Source: an uncultured Lachnospiraceae bacterium (GTDB lineage Bacteria; Bacillota; Clostridia; Lachnospirales; Lachnospiraceae). From it: 64,000 nt of DNA. Under the pieces are notes generated by a model. It saw only the letters and a program-made list of their open reading frames with translations, ran no database searches and had not been told where the DNA came from. This document shows positions 34,091 through 42,816 of the stretch, piece by piece. The number at the start of each line of letters is the position of its first letter. Within the stretch, counting starts at the first letter, position 1. The stretch is from contig CANQYY010000001.1 in assembly GCA_947628225.1 (NCBI GenBank), forward strand, positions 124,001-188,000, given 5' to 3'. The translations under genes were made by a program, and so were the position numbers.

Positions 34091-34969
34091 ATGCCATGGT
34101 GTCCGAACTGCAGAAATGAATACCGGGAAGGAATTGAAACCTGTGCAGACTGTGGAGTTGCTTTGGTTGATCAATTACCGGAAGAAGAAAATAAGGAAGC
34201 GCCTGTCATAATTTACACGGTAAAGGATGAGGAAACAGGAAATAAATTTGTCACCTATTTGCAATATGGAGGTATTAAAACCGCCGGCTTAATACCGGAT
34301 GACGGGGGAGAATTCGGGATTGCCGTTGCCGGTTATGAAAAAGAGGCCGCCGAGGAAATGTTTACCGAACTGGAATCGGAAGAGGAATTTGAAAATGCGG
34401 ATACTGCGGAACTGGTTCACGATATTGAAAAAGAGCTTTCCGATATTTCAGAAGAAGAAGCTAACGTCATGTTATCTGAGCTGAGAACCGAGGCAAGCTC
34501 TGTTTATGTAAAGAAAAAGGATAAATATGCTGATTTAAAATTCAGCGGGATTTCCTTTATTGTATTCGCTTTTCTTGGATTTTTCCTGCTGTTCTTTGAC
34601 TTAATGGGATATTTGAGCTTTTTTAATAAATTTTCCATGCTTATTATGGGCGTTATCTTTATTATTTTCCTTATCATCGGTATCACTTCCCTGATCCGCG
34701 CAGGAAAATTAAAGAATATTGTTTCAGAGGAAGAGAAAGTAACCAACGAAGTGCTGGACTGGGCAGATAAAAATATAACCGATGAAGTTATCGCTTCCTG
34801 CATGCAGGAGGGACTTTCCGAGGAAGATAATTATTTTATCGTCCATTCCCGATTATGCGAGATGCTGTCAGCGCAGTTTCCGCTTTTCAGCAAAGCATAT
34901 ATTGATCAGCTAATGGATGACAGATATAACGAATACTGTGAAAAGCAGAATAACAGCGCAGACGAATAG
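34091..34969 (+). CDS. Zinc-ribbon membrane protein of unknown function
   Basis: A 292-residue protein starting at 34091 (MPWCPNCRNEY) with AAGGAGGG upstream. The first 25 residues form a zinc ribbon (CPNC ... CADC). An acidic, DUF2007-like signal-transducing-type segment (about 40-100) follows, then two membrane helices (about 155-175 and 180-205) and a cytoplasmic C-terminal region (WADKNITDEVIASCMQEGLSEEDNYFIVH). No enzyme motif is visible. It converges on the flippase gene with only 3 bases between stops. Confidence 0.75.
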   Translation: MPWCPNCRNEYREGIETCADCGVALVDQLPEEENKEAPVIIYTVKDEETGNKFVTYLQYGGIKTAGLIPDDGGEFGIAVAGYEKEAAEEMFTELESEEEFENADTAELVHDIEKELSDISEEEANVMLSELRTEASSVYVKKKDKYADLKFSGISFIVFAFLGFFLLFFDLMGYLSFFNKFSMLIMGVIFIIFLIIGITSLIRAGKLKNIVSEEEKVTNEVLDWADKNITDEVIASCMQEGLSEEDNYFIVHSRLCEMLSAQFPLFSKAYIDQLMDDRYNEYCEKQNNSADE

Positions 34970-34972
34970 ACA

Positions 34973-36619
34973 TTATTTCATTACCCGCAGTTTTCTGGCA
35001 AGGAGATATAACCGGCGCCCCATCGGGAAGTCAAATAATTCATCCCGGGTTACGCCCTTCAGCAGCAAAAAGACGACAAAGTAGACAAGTACCGCCGCGA
35101 ACAGGGCAGCCAGCGTCCGCACGGCATTGGAAGGAATAATCAGCCCCAATCCCTCATACACAATGACGATGGCGACAGACATCCACAGAGAGGCTGACAG
35201 CGGCGCCAGAAAGGTTTTTGTCGTTTCCTGCCGGTAAGATGGGATATATCGTTTAATGGCAAGGAGATTGAGGGCAAAAATAACAATGGGAAACGTAACA
35301 TTTCCAATAATCAGCGCATAGATTCCCGCTCCGGTAAAATTCAACAGACACGCTACCAGGATAACATGAATAACTAAAGAGATAGCAGAATGTATGACCG
35401 GAAGCCTCATTTTATCAATGCTCTGCAAAACGCCGCCGGTCACATTGGACAGGGCATAAAATATAATGGCCATGGCTCCCGCCGTGAGCATATGCCCTCC
35501 CAGCACATAATCCGTATTCGTAAAGAGCATGCGGATAATGGGCTGTCCCAGCAGGATAAAGCCGGCGGTGCACGGGAATGCAATCATCATATTAAACTTG
35601 ATTCCGGAAGAAATGTTATATTTAAGCTGTTCGGTATCCCTCTCCGTATAGGCGGATACCGCGCTGGGAATCATGGAAGAAGCGATCGCGGTCGAAATAG
35701 CGATTGGCACGCTGCTCAGGGTACGGTATTTTGAGCTGTATATTCCAATCATCGTTTTTATGGTATAAGAATCTACGCCATTGTTTCCGGAAATCCATCC
35801 AAATAATTTGTAATCAATCAGTCCGCTGATGTTATACACCGTCTGAGATAAAATAATGGGCAAAATCGTAAATATCAGCAGACGGAAAAGATAGCGCGAG
35901 GATAAGGTACTCTGACTTCTGTCCCTTCTCTCTAATTTTTCCTGAATCGGCCGGTACAGCCAGTATACAAACAAAACAAGCAGCAGCGCGGAGGCCGCTC
36001 CCAGACAGGTGCCAAGCGTTCCGCCGGCGGCCCCCCAGGCAGCCTGATACATAGACTCGGCATTCCATTTTATAAAGAGATAACTGGCGCCAACACTGAC
36101 TATGGCATTGACAATCTGTTCAATAACCTGAGATACCGCGGTAGGCACCATAGTCTTTTTCCCCTGAAAAAATCCCCGGAACACTCCTAATAATGCCACA
36201 ATAAATATCGTCGGCGCTAAGACCCGGATGGGGATTTGCACGCCGGAATATTCCGGATAGATATAGGTTTCGATAATATTTGCCCCGAAGAACAAAAAAC
36301 CGCCGAAAATACAACCGGATAAAATAGCGAAGGTCATCGCAACCCGGAATGTTTTTCCCGTATTTTTATACTGTTTTCCCGCCTGCTGCGCCGATATGAT
36401 TTTCGACAGGGCAATCGGAAGACTGTAGGAGGAAATGATGAGAATAACATCATAGATTTCAAAGGCAAGTCCATAAATGCCATTTCCTTCCTCTCCCAGA
36501 ATATTAGACATCGGGATCCGGTATATCATTCCGATAAAGCGAACAATCAGAGAAGCCATAGCTAAGATGCCCCCCTGTTTCAAAAAGTCAGCCCGTTTTT
36601 TTTCATTCCTTGTATTCAC
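34973..36619 (-). CDS. SpoVB/MurJ-like polysaccharide flippase
   Basis: A 548-residue membrane protein of the MOP superfamily with about 14 helices. The N-terminus (KQGGILAMASLIVRFIGMIYRIPM) and the LPIALSKIIS segment fit the SpoVB-like branch that moves lipid-linked sugars. The start is a GTG at 36619 with AAAGGA about 12 bases upstream; no in-frame ATG precedes residue 21. Whether the cargo is lipid II, spore cortex precursors or another glycan cannot be told. It is the last gene of the yqfC-phoH-ybeY unit. Confidence 0.85.
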   Translation of the reverse strand: MNTRNEKKRADFLKQGGILAMASLIVRFIGMIYRIPMSNILGEEGNGIYGLAFEIYDVILIISSYSLPIALSKIISAQQAGKQYKNTGKTFRVAMTFAILSGCIFGGFLFFGANIIETYIYPEYSGVQIPIRVLAPTIFIVALLGVFRGFFQGKKTMVPTAVSQVIEQIVNAIVSVGASYLFIKWNAESMYQAAWGAAGGTLGTCLGAASALLLVLFVYWLYRPIQEKLERRDRSQSTLSSRYLFRLLIFTILPIILSQTVYNISGLIDYKLFGWISGNNGVDSYTIKTMIGIYSSKYRTLSSVPIAISTAIASSMIPSAVSAYTERDTEQLKYNISSGIKFNMMIAFPCTAGFILLGQPIIRMLFTNTDYVLGGHMLTAGAMAIIFYALSNVTGGVLQSIDKMRLPVIHSAISLVIHVILVACLLNFTGAGIYALIIGNVTFPIVIFALNLLAIKRYIPSYRQETTKTFLAPLSASLWMSVAIVIVYEGLGLIIPSNAVRTLAALFAAVLVYFVVFLLLKGVTRDELFDFPMGRRLYLLARKLRVMK

Positions 36620-36651
36620 TGGATTTTCATCCTTTCGTTCATTTCCCTGTA

Positions 36652-37767
36652 TTATTTTACAGCGATTAATTTTTTACGATTGCCCGGATATACTGCAATA
36701 TATGTTTTTCCGGGATTTATTTTCAATACATGGCGGTCTGCATCCAGATACACCATGGTATTGGCGCTCTCGCTTCTCTCCCAGGTTATGGGGATACATT
36801 TCCCGTTGGTAAAATAATACCCTTTTCCGGTAACGTCCCCAAGTTCCATCGTCTGGTAACCGTTGTGGTCAATATTGGATTCCTTCACAAATTGCAGGAT
36901 CACATTCTTAAAGCAAAGCTGTTTTTTGTAGTAAGTATCCATATGCTTACTGCCGTATTCGTATTTGAAATAAATTTTTTTCTTTTTGTCATATTTCATC
37001 CGGCAGATCGAATAATTAGAAAAGGGGATGGTAATCCGTTTTCCTTTTTTTCCGCCGGGCAAATCCGTATCGCTGCCGTAAAAGGAAAAATGTTCTGCGG
37101 CATCCCGCCCTTTCGCATTTGTGCTGTAGCCAAGCTTTTTTGCCCCCTTGAGTATTTTCTTACCGGAAGTAAATACGTTGTGAGGCGCCGCTAACGTATT
37201 GGTTCTGGCATAAACTACCGGGCCGATGCCAGATAAGCCGCTTAAATTTTCTGTTTTTAATTTTTTCATTTTAGAAACGGCATATTTGGTATGCCCGAAG
37301 TGACAAAAGACAGCATCCCATTCCCTGGCAAATTGCACATAATAGTGTCTGGCGCTTCTGACGGAGCCGATTCGCTTTACGTTAGATATATCCTGATACA
37401 ATGCCATCATCCTGGTAATGCCGCCCTCGGCAAGGGCCTCGTACATAATATCGGCTTTGGAAGTTCCCATCTGGTGCCGGAAGGCATAACCAATGTTATT
37501 AATCATAACGGCAAAATACCGGTTGTCTGCCACAGACTTTTTTATCCATTCTCCGGTCATGGAACTTTTTACCATGCCGGCATGGGGGTCCTTCGTCGGC
37601 GCCGGCACTTCTCTTTTGTTCTCTTTGATGGCTGTCTGGGAAACGGTCTTTGCTGTCCGGTTTTCACGAACGCTTTTTCGTATGTAGAATCCCCCGAAGA
37701 TAAGGACGATAGTAGCCATCGCCCCAAAAAACACTCCGATTACCAGCCGTTTCTGTCTGCGATTCAT
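36652..37767 (-). CDS. DUF3048 (YerB-like) exported protein
   Basis: A 371-residue protein with an N-terminal membrane/signal helix (about 8-28), a Lys/Thr/Pro linker, and the DUF3048 domains (PVAVMINNI-type block here YFAVMINNIGYAFRHQMGTSKADIMYEALAEGGITRMMALYQD, then RSARHYYVQFAREWDAVFCHFG). There is no lipobox Cys, so it stays as an N-terminal anchor or is cleaved. Family function is unknown. AGGGAGG precedes the ATG. It follows ybeY by 12 bases. Confidence 0.85.
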   Translation of the reverse strand: MNRRQKRLVIGVFFGAMATIVLIFGGFYIRKSVRENRTAKTVSQTAIKENKREVPAPTKDPHAGMVKSSMTGEWIKKSVADNRYFAVMINNIGYAFRHQMGTSKADIMYEALAEGGITRMMALYQDISNVKRIGSVRSARHYYVQFAREWDAVFCHFGHTKYAVSKMKKLKTENLSGLSGIGPVVYARTNTLAAPHNVFTSGKKILKGAKKLGYSTNAKGRDAAEHFSFYGSDTDLPGGKKGKRITIPFSNYSICRMKYDKKKKIYFKYEYGSKHMDTYYKKQLCFKNVILQFVKESNIDHNGYQTMELGDVTGKGYYFTNGKCIPITWERSESANTMVYLDADRHVLKINPGKTYIAVYPGNRKKLIAVK

Positions 37768-37779
37768 TGTTACCTCCCT

Positions 37780-38277
37780 TTATCGTCTGATTCCCAGCTT
37801 TTGCATAATCTCTTTCTGGATTTTTTCCATAAGAAGCCGTTCGTCCTCTTCCATATGGTCATATCCCAGCAGATGGAGCATACTGTGGACTACCAGAAAG
37901 GAAAACTCTCTTTGGACGGAATGCCCATATTCTTTTGCCTGCTCTTTGATTATTTCTGCGCACAACACAATATCCCCCAATAATACTTCACCGGATTCCG
38001 GCGAAACAGCCAACGTATCCCGGAAAGCCTGTCCGGAAAAATCAGCGGGCTTATCATACTGCATCATCGGAAAACTAAGGACATCCGTAGGTTGGTCCAC
38101 CTGCCGGTGCCGCCGGTTCATTTGGTGGATCTCTTCCTTTGTAACAAGCAGGACGCTGACCTCGGATTCATAGGGGAATTTAAGAAAGTCCAAGGTAAAC
38201 CCGACTATGGTTTCTAATTGTTTTTCTATGGAAAATGGAAATTCATAACCGCTTTCGTTTTCAAAATATATGGTCAT
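37780..38277 (-). CDS. ybeY: Endoribonuclease YbeY
   Basis: A 165-residue protein with the zinc site HSMLHLLGYDHMEEDE (H-x3-H-x5-H) and the supporting PTDVLSFPM and GDIVLCAEI blocks. YbeY acts in 16S rRNA 3'-end maturation and ribosome quality control. The ATG overlaps the phoH stop (ATGA), the usual phoH-ybeY pairing. Confidence 0.95.
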   Translation of the reverse strand: MTIYFENESGYEFPFSIEKQLETIVGFTLDFLKFPYESEVSVLLVTKEEIHQMNRRHRQVDQPTDVLSFPMMQYDKPADFSGQAFRDTLAVSPESGEVLLGDIVLCAEIIKEQAKEYGHSVQREFSFLVVHSMLHLLGYDHMEEDERLLMEKIQKEIMQKLGIRR

Positions 38278-39299
38278 TGCCGCCCTGCTTTCCGATTATT
38301 GTTTTTTGCTTTTTTACGGGATTCTCTGTATTTTTCCCTCGCCTCATACTTTTCGTAGGCATGTACAATTTTCTGTACCAGCGGATGTCTTACCACATCC
38401 TTATCCGTTAAATAGCTAAAACCAATTTCCTCTACGTTTTTCAGGACTCCCGCCGCCTGTTCCAGACCGGATTCGGTGCGGAAGGGCAAATCCTTCTGGG
38501 ATAAATCCCCAGTGATTACAACCTTGGAGCCAAAGCCAATCCGGGTCAGAAACATTTTCATCTGAGCCGGCGTCGTGTTTTGCGCCTCGTCCAGTATAAT
38601 AAAGGCATTATCCAAAGTCCGCCCCCTCATATAGGCAAGCGGAGCCACTTCGATCAGACCTTTTTCGGAATTTTTAAGAAATCCGTCGGCGCCCATTATC
38701 TGATAGAGGGCATCATAAAGCGGTCTGAGATACGGGTCGATCTTACTTTGTAAATCTCCCGGTAAAAATCCAAGATTCTCGCCGGCTTCAATCGCCGGTC
38801 TGGTCAAAATAATCTTGCCTACCCCGTCATTTTTAAACGCCTGTATCGCCATCGCCATTGCCAGATAGGTTTTTCCGGTACCGGCGGGGCCGATGCCGAA
38901 CACCATCATTTTATCCCGGATCTGTTTTACATACTTTTGCTGCCCGAGAGTTTTTGGCTTGATCGGTTTTCCCTGTATGGTATAACCGATGATCTCTTTA
39001 TCAATTTCTGCCAAAGACACCTCGGAATGTTCTTTTACCAGGGACAGCAGATAATCCACGTTCTGCTCTGTAATGGAATTTCCCCGCGCGGAAAGGGTGA
39101 TCAACTCATTAAATATGCGCTCTGCCGCCAAGATAGCGGAAGCAGAACCCTGAATTTTTACCGAGCCGTCCCGCAAAACCACACTGACCTGCAGATTCCG
39201 CTCAATTTTTTTGACGTGGCAGTCCAAACCGCCGAATATATTCCGCTCATGCTCTGCCGGTATATCAAGAATTTTCTCCTGATTCTCCATTCTTTCCAT
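38274..39299 (-). CDS. phoH: PhoH-family ATPase
   Basis: A 341-residue protein with an N-terminal KH-like region (about 25-110) and a P-loop ATPase: Walker A GPAGTGKTYLA (about 136-146), TRPAIEAGENLGFLPGD, DEAQNTT (Walker B) and KVVITGDLSQKDLP. PhoH-type proteins are linked to RNA metabolism. An ATG three codons inside (39290) is an alternative start. The gene overlaps the yqfD end by about 35 bases, implying coupling. Confidence 0.94.
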   Translation of the reverse strand: MERMENQEKILDIPAEHERNIFGGLDCHVKKIERNLQVSVVLRDGSVKIQGSASAILAAERIFNELITLSARGNSITEQNVDYLLSLVKEHSEVSLAEIDKEIIGYTIQGKPIKPKTLGQQKYVKQIRDKMMVFGIGPAGTGKTYLAMAMAIQAFKNDGVGKIILTRPAIEAGENLGFLPGDLQSKIDPYLRPLYDALYQIMGADGFLKNSEKGLIEVAPLAYMRGRTLDNAFIILDEAQNTTPAQMKMFLTRIGFGSKVVITGDLSQKDLPFRTESGLEQAAGVLKNVEEIGFSYLTDKDVVRHPLVQKIVHAYEKYEAREKYRESRKKAKNNNRKAGRQ

Positions 39300-40512
39300 C
39301 CTCTGCTTTTTTTATCTGTTTTTCTTTTTCGGTTACTTTTCTGACTCCCATTTTTTTACACAGAAAGGAAATCTTCCCCTGTAAGATCCAATTTTCCCTG
39401 TCTTTCTGTTTTAATACAGCAGAATGGGATAACAGCTGCATTTTATTTTCCGTTATGTTCGACAGAATCTGCTGATATCGCTTCATCCCGGCGCGCTTTA
39501 ATTCCTCCTTCGAGTATACCGCCTTTTGGATACGGTATTCCCGATATTCTTTCTTTGCCATCTGGATCCGGAAAGAAAAGGGATGAATGATTCGGTCTGC
39601 GCATATTGTATTGATTATATCATATTTGTACGATTTGTGAAACCGTTTCAACGGATTTTTTATAGAAAACCTGTGATTTCCCAATCGATACGACCATGCG
39701 GAAATTGTTCTGCCGGTATACACCTTTTTCGGATAACGGACAGACAGAGGCTCCTGAAAGCTCTGCTCCACTTCTATCGCCACCTCTCCCTTTGCCGCCA
39801 CAGCCATCTTATCCGCCACTTCATTATTATCATCGGTCACGGGCACAATACCGCTAATGAGGATCTCTCCTTTTTTTACTTTTTGACCCTTTTTCACGCG
39901 GGCGGTCCCACGATTGACCATAATATCCTTTACTGTTCCATTATAAAGGGAAACCAGGTGTACAGGGGCGGAGGATTTTTCGTGCGTGATAGTTTTTTTC
40001 CCTTCCTTAATGGAAATTTTCAGGACGCTTCCAATCTCCTCGGCAGAAACCCAACTGATATCCGGATAAACTTCCCGCAGTCTTTTTTCTATGGCATCAC
40101 AATTTAACCGGCTCCTTTTCATGCCGGTATAGACCTCCATAGAGGTTACTGTTTTTGCCAGCGTTTCCTTGGAATAGCTGCTTTGCCCGTTATATGTAAT
40201 TTCCCATATGAAGGAGGACAATACCCATAATAAGGCTAAAAAGAGAAAAAAACCGGAGTAAAAGGTCCATTTTTTCCTGACCCCTGCAAGGAAGAAGGGA
40301 AATCCCCTTTTCTCCAGAAGATGCAGCCTTACCCTCGCTTTAACTGCCAGAGGCATCAGCTCTAAAAATTCATCGGCGCGTATACAGAAAAATATTTCAT
40401 TTTCCCTGTGAATATTCCATAATGTTATATTGTGATGCCGGCACATATTCATAAACCGCTCCCAGGAACCGCTTTTTGCCCGGCACAGCACATAGCCTTT
40501 AAACCACTTCAG
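39265..40512 (-). CDS. yqfD: Sporulation protein YqfD, probable CTG start
   Basis: A 415-residue bitopic protein if initiated at CTG 40510-40512. The first canonical start in frame is GTG 40489-40491, which would remove the WFKGYV segment that YqfD homologues carry near the N-terminus. AAGGGGG (40522-40528) lies 8-9 bases before the CTG, at the best spacing. The family blocks are RFMNMCRHHNI, a membrane helix at about 85-105, and the extracellular YqfD domain (KETLAKTVTSMEVYTGMKRSRLN, WVSAEEIGSVLKI). YqfC and YqfD form a conserved sporulation pair active in the mother cell; the exact role is unclear. Confidence 0.85.
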   Translation of the reverse strand: MKWFKGYVLCRAKSGSWERFMNMCRHHNITLWNIHRENEIFFCIRADEFLELMPLAVKARVRLHLLEKRGFPFFLAGVRKKWTFYSGFFLFLALLWVLSSFIWEITYNGQSSYSKETLAKTVTSMEVYTGMKRSRLNCDAIEKRLREVYPDISWVSAEEIGSVLKISIKEGKKTITHEKSSAPVHLVSLYNGTVKDIMVNRGTARVKKGQKVKKGEILISGIVPVTDDNNEVADKMAVAAKGEVAIEVEQSFQEPLSVRYPKKVYTGRTISAWSYRLGNHRFSIKNPLKRFHKSYKYDIINTICADRIIHPFSFRIQMAKKEYREYRIQKAVYSKEELKRAGMKRYQQILSNITENKMQLLSHSAVLKQKDRENWILQGKISFLCKKMGVRKVTEKEKQIKKAEDGKNGESGENS

Positions 40513-40525
40513 CCTGATTTCCCCC

Positions 40526-40783
40526 TTACGTCTGAATATAATGAACCATTTGGATATCGCCCCGTATTTTGCAATCCTCCAGGGTAAACCGATCGATTTC
40601 CAGATTCTTTCCTTCTATCAGCAGCTTAATATGTTTTCCCTGTAATTTTATCTGATCCGGCGAGTATTCAATAATGGATTTATAGTTTTCTACTAAAGCG
40701 CTCCGGTTACCGTAGACATTAACAATCGTTGCCCCTTCCAGTATATCCGGCGGCAGATCGAGTTTTTCTGATATCTTTTTCAT
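40526..40783 (-). CDS. yqfC: Sporulation protein YqfC (YabP family)
   Basis: An 85-residue protein with the YabP/YqfC fold (LDLPPDILEGATIVNVYGNRSALVENYKSIIEYSPDQIKLQGKHIKLLIEG). It begins the yqfC-yqfD-phoH-ybeY unit. In Bacillus this gene is under mother-cell sporulation control. I see no clear sigma-E promoter in the short upstream gap, though one could be present. Confidence 0.92.
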   Translation of the reverse strand: MKKISEKLDLPPDILEGATIVNVYGNRSALVENYKSIIEYSPDQIKLQGKHIKLLIEGKNLEIDRFTLEDCKIRGDIQMVHYIQT

Positions 40784-40876
40784 AATTTACCCCAATGTGG
40801 TTTCTATTATTCTATGCGGAAAAAAGTAAATGGTGATAGAAAATCTGCGGCAGGCATAGTCTGAACCAGACATGGA

Positions 40877-40913
40877 AAAAGCCTGCTTTCATAATATATG
40901 AAAACAGGCTTTT
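40877..40913 (-). terminator. rpsU terminator
   Basis: A stem of 16 bp with one mismatch (AAAAGCCTGCTTTCAT at 40877-40892 with ATGAAAACAGGCTTTT at 40898-40913) and a short AT loop. Read on the minus strand it ends in a run of five T. It separates rpsU from yqfC. Confidence 0.85.
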
Positions 40914-40925
40914 CCCTATGTGCTA

Positions 40926-41102
40926 TTATTTGTATTTTCTTTTACGAGCTGCTTCAGACTTTTTCTTACGTCTTACACTTGGTTTTTCATAATGCTCTCT
41001 CTTACGAATTTCCTGCTGGATACCAGCCTTTGCGCAATTTCTCTTGAAACGACGTAATGCGCTATCCAATGATTCGTTTTCTTTAACTGTTACACTAGAC
41101 AT
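40926..41102 (-). CDS. rpsU: 30S ribosomal protein S21
   Basis: A 58-residue basic protein, read directly from the minus strand: it opens [19 protein letters not shown], continues through [14 protein letters not shown] and ends ARKRKYK. It matches S21 over its whole length. GGAGGGAGG lies upstream of the ATG at 41102. It has its own promoter and terminator and so forms a single transcript in front of the yqfC unit, as in many Firmicutes. Confidence 0.96.
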   Translation of the reverse strand: MSSVTVKENESLDSALRRFKRNCAKAGIQQEIRKREHYEKPSVRRKKKSEAARKRKYK

Positions 41103-41178
41103 TGTATCACACCTAACCTCCCTCCAGTTGTAGATTGTGCTTCAAAACAACTGATTGGGTATTTTTCGCACAAGTTAA

Positions 41179-41206
41179 ATTATACCATATATTTCATAAA
41201 CGTCAA
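41179..41206 (-). promoter_or_regulatory. rpsU promoter
   Basis: TTGACG (41201-41206) and TATAAT (41179-41184) on the minus strand are 16 bases apart. A leader of about 70 bases follows before the ATG. Confidence 0.75.
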
Positions 41207-41251
41207 CTGTTTTTCGCTTTTTTTATAAAATTTGTGCAGAGGAAAAATCTT

Positions 41252-42277
41252 TTACTTCTTATCCATTTGAATGGAAAACTGATTGCCTTCCTTTACCGCC
41301 GTAGCATAGGAGCCGCATATAAGGGGCATCATCGGAGCCAGATGTCCAATATCCAGATCCAGGAATATCGGCACCTGGAATTCTCCCAGCACGCCGGTAA
41401 CCGCCTCATACTGATCCAGCCCCATCATGGCTTCGCCATAGTGCAGCGGCCTTCCTATCAAAAATCCCGCCGCATGCTCAAACCAACCGGCTTCCTTGAG
41501 ATTCCACAGGCTGCGGCGCATATCCATTACATTCAAATCACAGCATTCCAAAAACCATAAAATCCCATCTTCTTTATACCGCCGGGCAAACTCGTTTACC
41601 CGGTCATAACGGGTTCCCGTGAGATTGGAAAGGCAGTCCAGGCATCCTCCCAGAAGACGCCCGCTGACCGTTATATTTTTTTCCTCCGGATAAGATGTCA
41701 GATAAAAGGGTTCTGTAACATGGTAGGGCTCCAACGGATGTTCTTCATCCTTTAAGGACTCTCTCTCCCAGAGAGGATAATTATGTACCGTCTGTTTTTT
41801 CCCCTGCAGCAGGGCAAAAGCATCCTCTATCGCCGGATGCCATGGCTCCATGCCAAAGGCGGCGGCGCATGGGCCGTAAATGGTCGCCGTATCTGTCAGG
41901 GTAGTGAGCAAAAATGTGAGGTTTGTGTTGTCCGAATATCCCATAAACCACTTTGGCTTTAGGGTCGCCAGCTTAGAAAAATCAATAAATTCCAACACCT
42001 CGCACATCAATTCCCCGCCTCCGCAGGATATCAGACAGTCTGTCCAGGAATCCTGATACAGGGAAAGAAATTCCTCTCCGCAGGCCTCCGGGGTATTACT
42101 GATCCCGATTCCCTTGTCAGCATAACAATTCGGTCCCAGCTCCACTCCAAATCCGGCGTTCCGGAATTTATCCAGGGCGTTCCGGAAGGCAGTACGATAG
42201 GGCTCCGTTGCACAGCCAAAAGACGGCGCCACAAAACCAATCGTATCCCCCGGATGAATAAACGTGGGAAATCTCAT
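41252..42277 (-). CDS. LD-carboxypeptidase/MccF-like serine peptidase (S66)
   Basis: A 341-residue protein starting MRFPTFIHPGDTIGFVAPS, with AAAGGAGAG upstream of the ATG at 42277. The S66 triad can be placed: Ser in MGYSDNT (about 119), Glu in WFLECCD and His in DIGHLAPM. S66 members trim L,D-bonds of muropeptides or, in MccF, inactivate microcin C. The length and DNTNLTFLLTTL block lean to the MccF-like branch; the substrate is not determined. It follows rlmH by 59 bases. Confidence 0.88.
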   Translation of the reverse strand: MRFPTFIHPGDTIGFVAPSFGCATEPYRTAFRNALDKFRNAGFGVELGPNCYADKGIGISNTPEACGEEFLSLYQDSWTDCLISCGGGELMCEVLEFIDFSKLATLKPKWFMGYSDNTNLTFLLTTLTDTATIYGPCAAAFGMEPWHPAIEDAFALLQGKKQTVHNYPLWERESLKDEEHPLEPYHVTEPFYLTSYPEEKNITVSGRLLGGCLDCLSNLTGTRYDRVNEFARRYKEDGILWFLECCDLNVMDMRRSLWNLKEAGWFEHAAGFLIGRPLHYGEAMMGLDQYEAVTGVLGEFQVPIFLDLDIGHLAPMMPLICGSYATAVKEGNQFSIQMDKK

Positions 42278-42336
42278 GGCATTCTCTCCTTTCCTGATTG
42301 TAGATCGCATTACCTGATTTTTATGAAAACTCCGTA

Positions 42337-42816
42337 TTATTTATGGTATGGTTCTCCTTTTTGAATCCGGCATGCCCGGTAGAGCTGCTCGAGTAAGATA
42401 ACCCGCATCAGTCCATGGGGAAAAGTCATTCTGGAAAAACAGACTGTTTCCTGCGCCCGTTCCAGCACGGCGGGATGAAGTCCCAGAGAACCTCCGATAA
42501 TAAAGGCAATATGGCTGTTTCCCTGCAGCATTTTTTCAGACAGATGCTCTGCAAAAGATACCGAATCATATTCCCTGCCCTTTAAGTCCAGCGCCATAAC
42601 ATACATAGATTCCCGAATATGCTTCAGCAGGCGTTCCCCTTCTTTTTTCCTGATCTGCTCTTCCAGAGCGGCGGGAGCATGCTCCGGCGTTTTTTCATCT
42701 GCCACTTCAATTATTTCTACTTTTCCGTACCGGGACATTCGTTTTCCATATTCTTTTACGGCGTCGGCAAAAAATTTATCTTTAAGTTTTCCTACGCAAA
42801 GAATGGTATACTTCAT
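42337..42816 (-). CDS. rlmH: 23S rRNA (pseudouridine1915-N3)-methyltransferase RlmH
   Basis: A 159-residue SPOUT methyltransferase (ILCVGKLKDKFFADAVKEYGKR, ALDLKGREYDSVSFAEHL, FIIGGSLGLHPAVLERA, FPHGLMRVILLEQLYRAC, KGEPYHK). The GGSLG loop and the YHK tail are the SAM-knot and catalytic region. RlmH methylates pseudouridine 1915 in helix 69, a modification set by an RluD-type enzyme such as the one at 1480-2412. The ATG overlaps the stop of the upstream phosphatase gene. Confidence 0.95.
   Translation of the reverse strand: MKYTILCVGKLKDKFFADAVKEYGKRMSRYGKVEIIEVADEKTPEHAPAALEEQIRKKEGERLLKHIRESMYVMALDLKGREYDSVSFAEHLSEKMLQGNSHIAFIIGGSLGLHPAVLERAQETVCFSRMTFPHGLMRVILLEQLYRACRIQKGEPYHK

Noticed and set aside
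37291..37983. Plus-strand reading of 230 codons.
   Set aside because: It is the shadow of the DUF3048 and ybeY genes; no ribosome site, and composition follows the antisense frame.
39526..40107. Plus-strand reading of 193 codons opposite yqfD.
   Set aside because: It is the shadow of a recognised sporulation gene with overlapping neighbours; no ribosome site.
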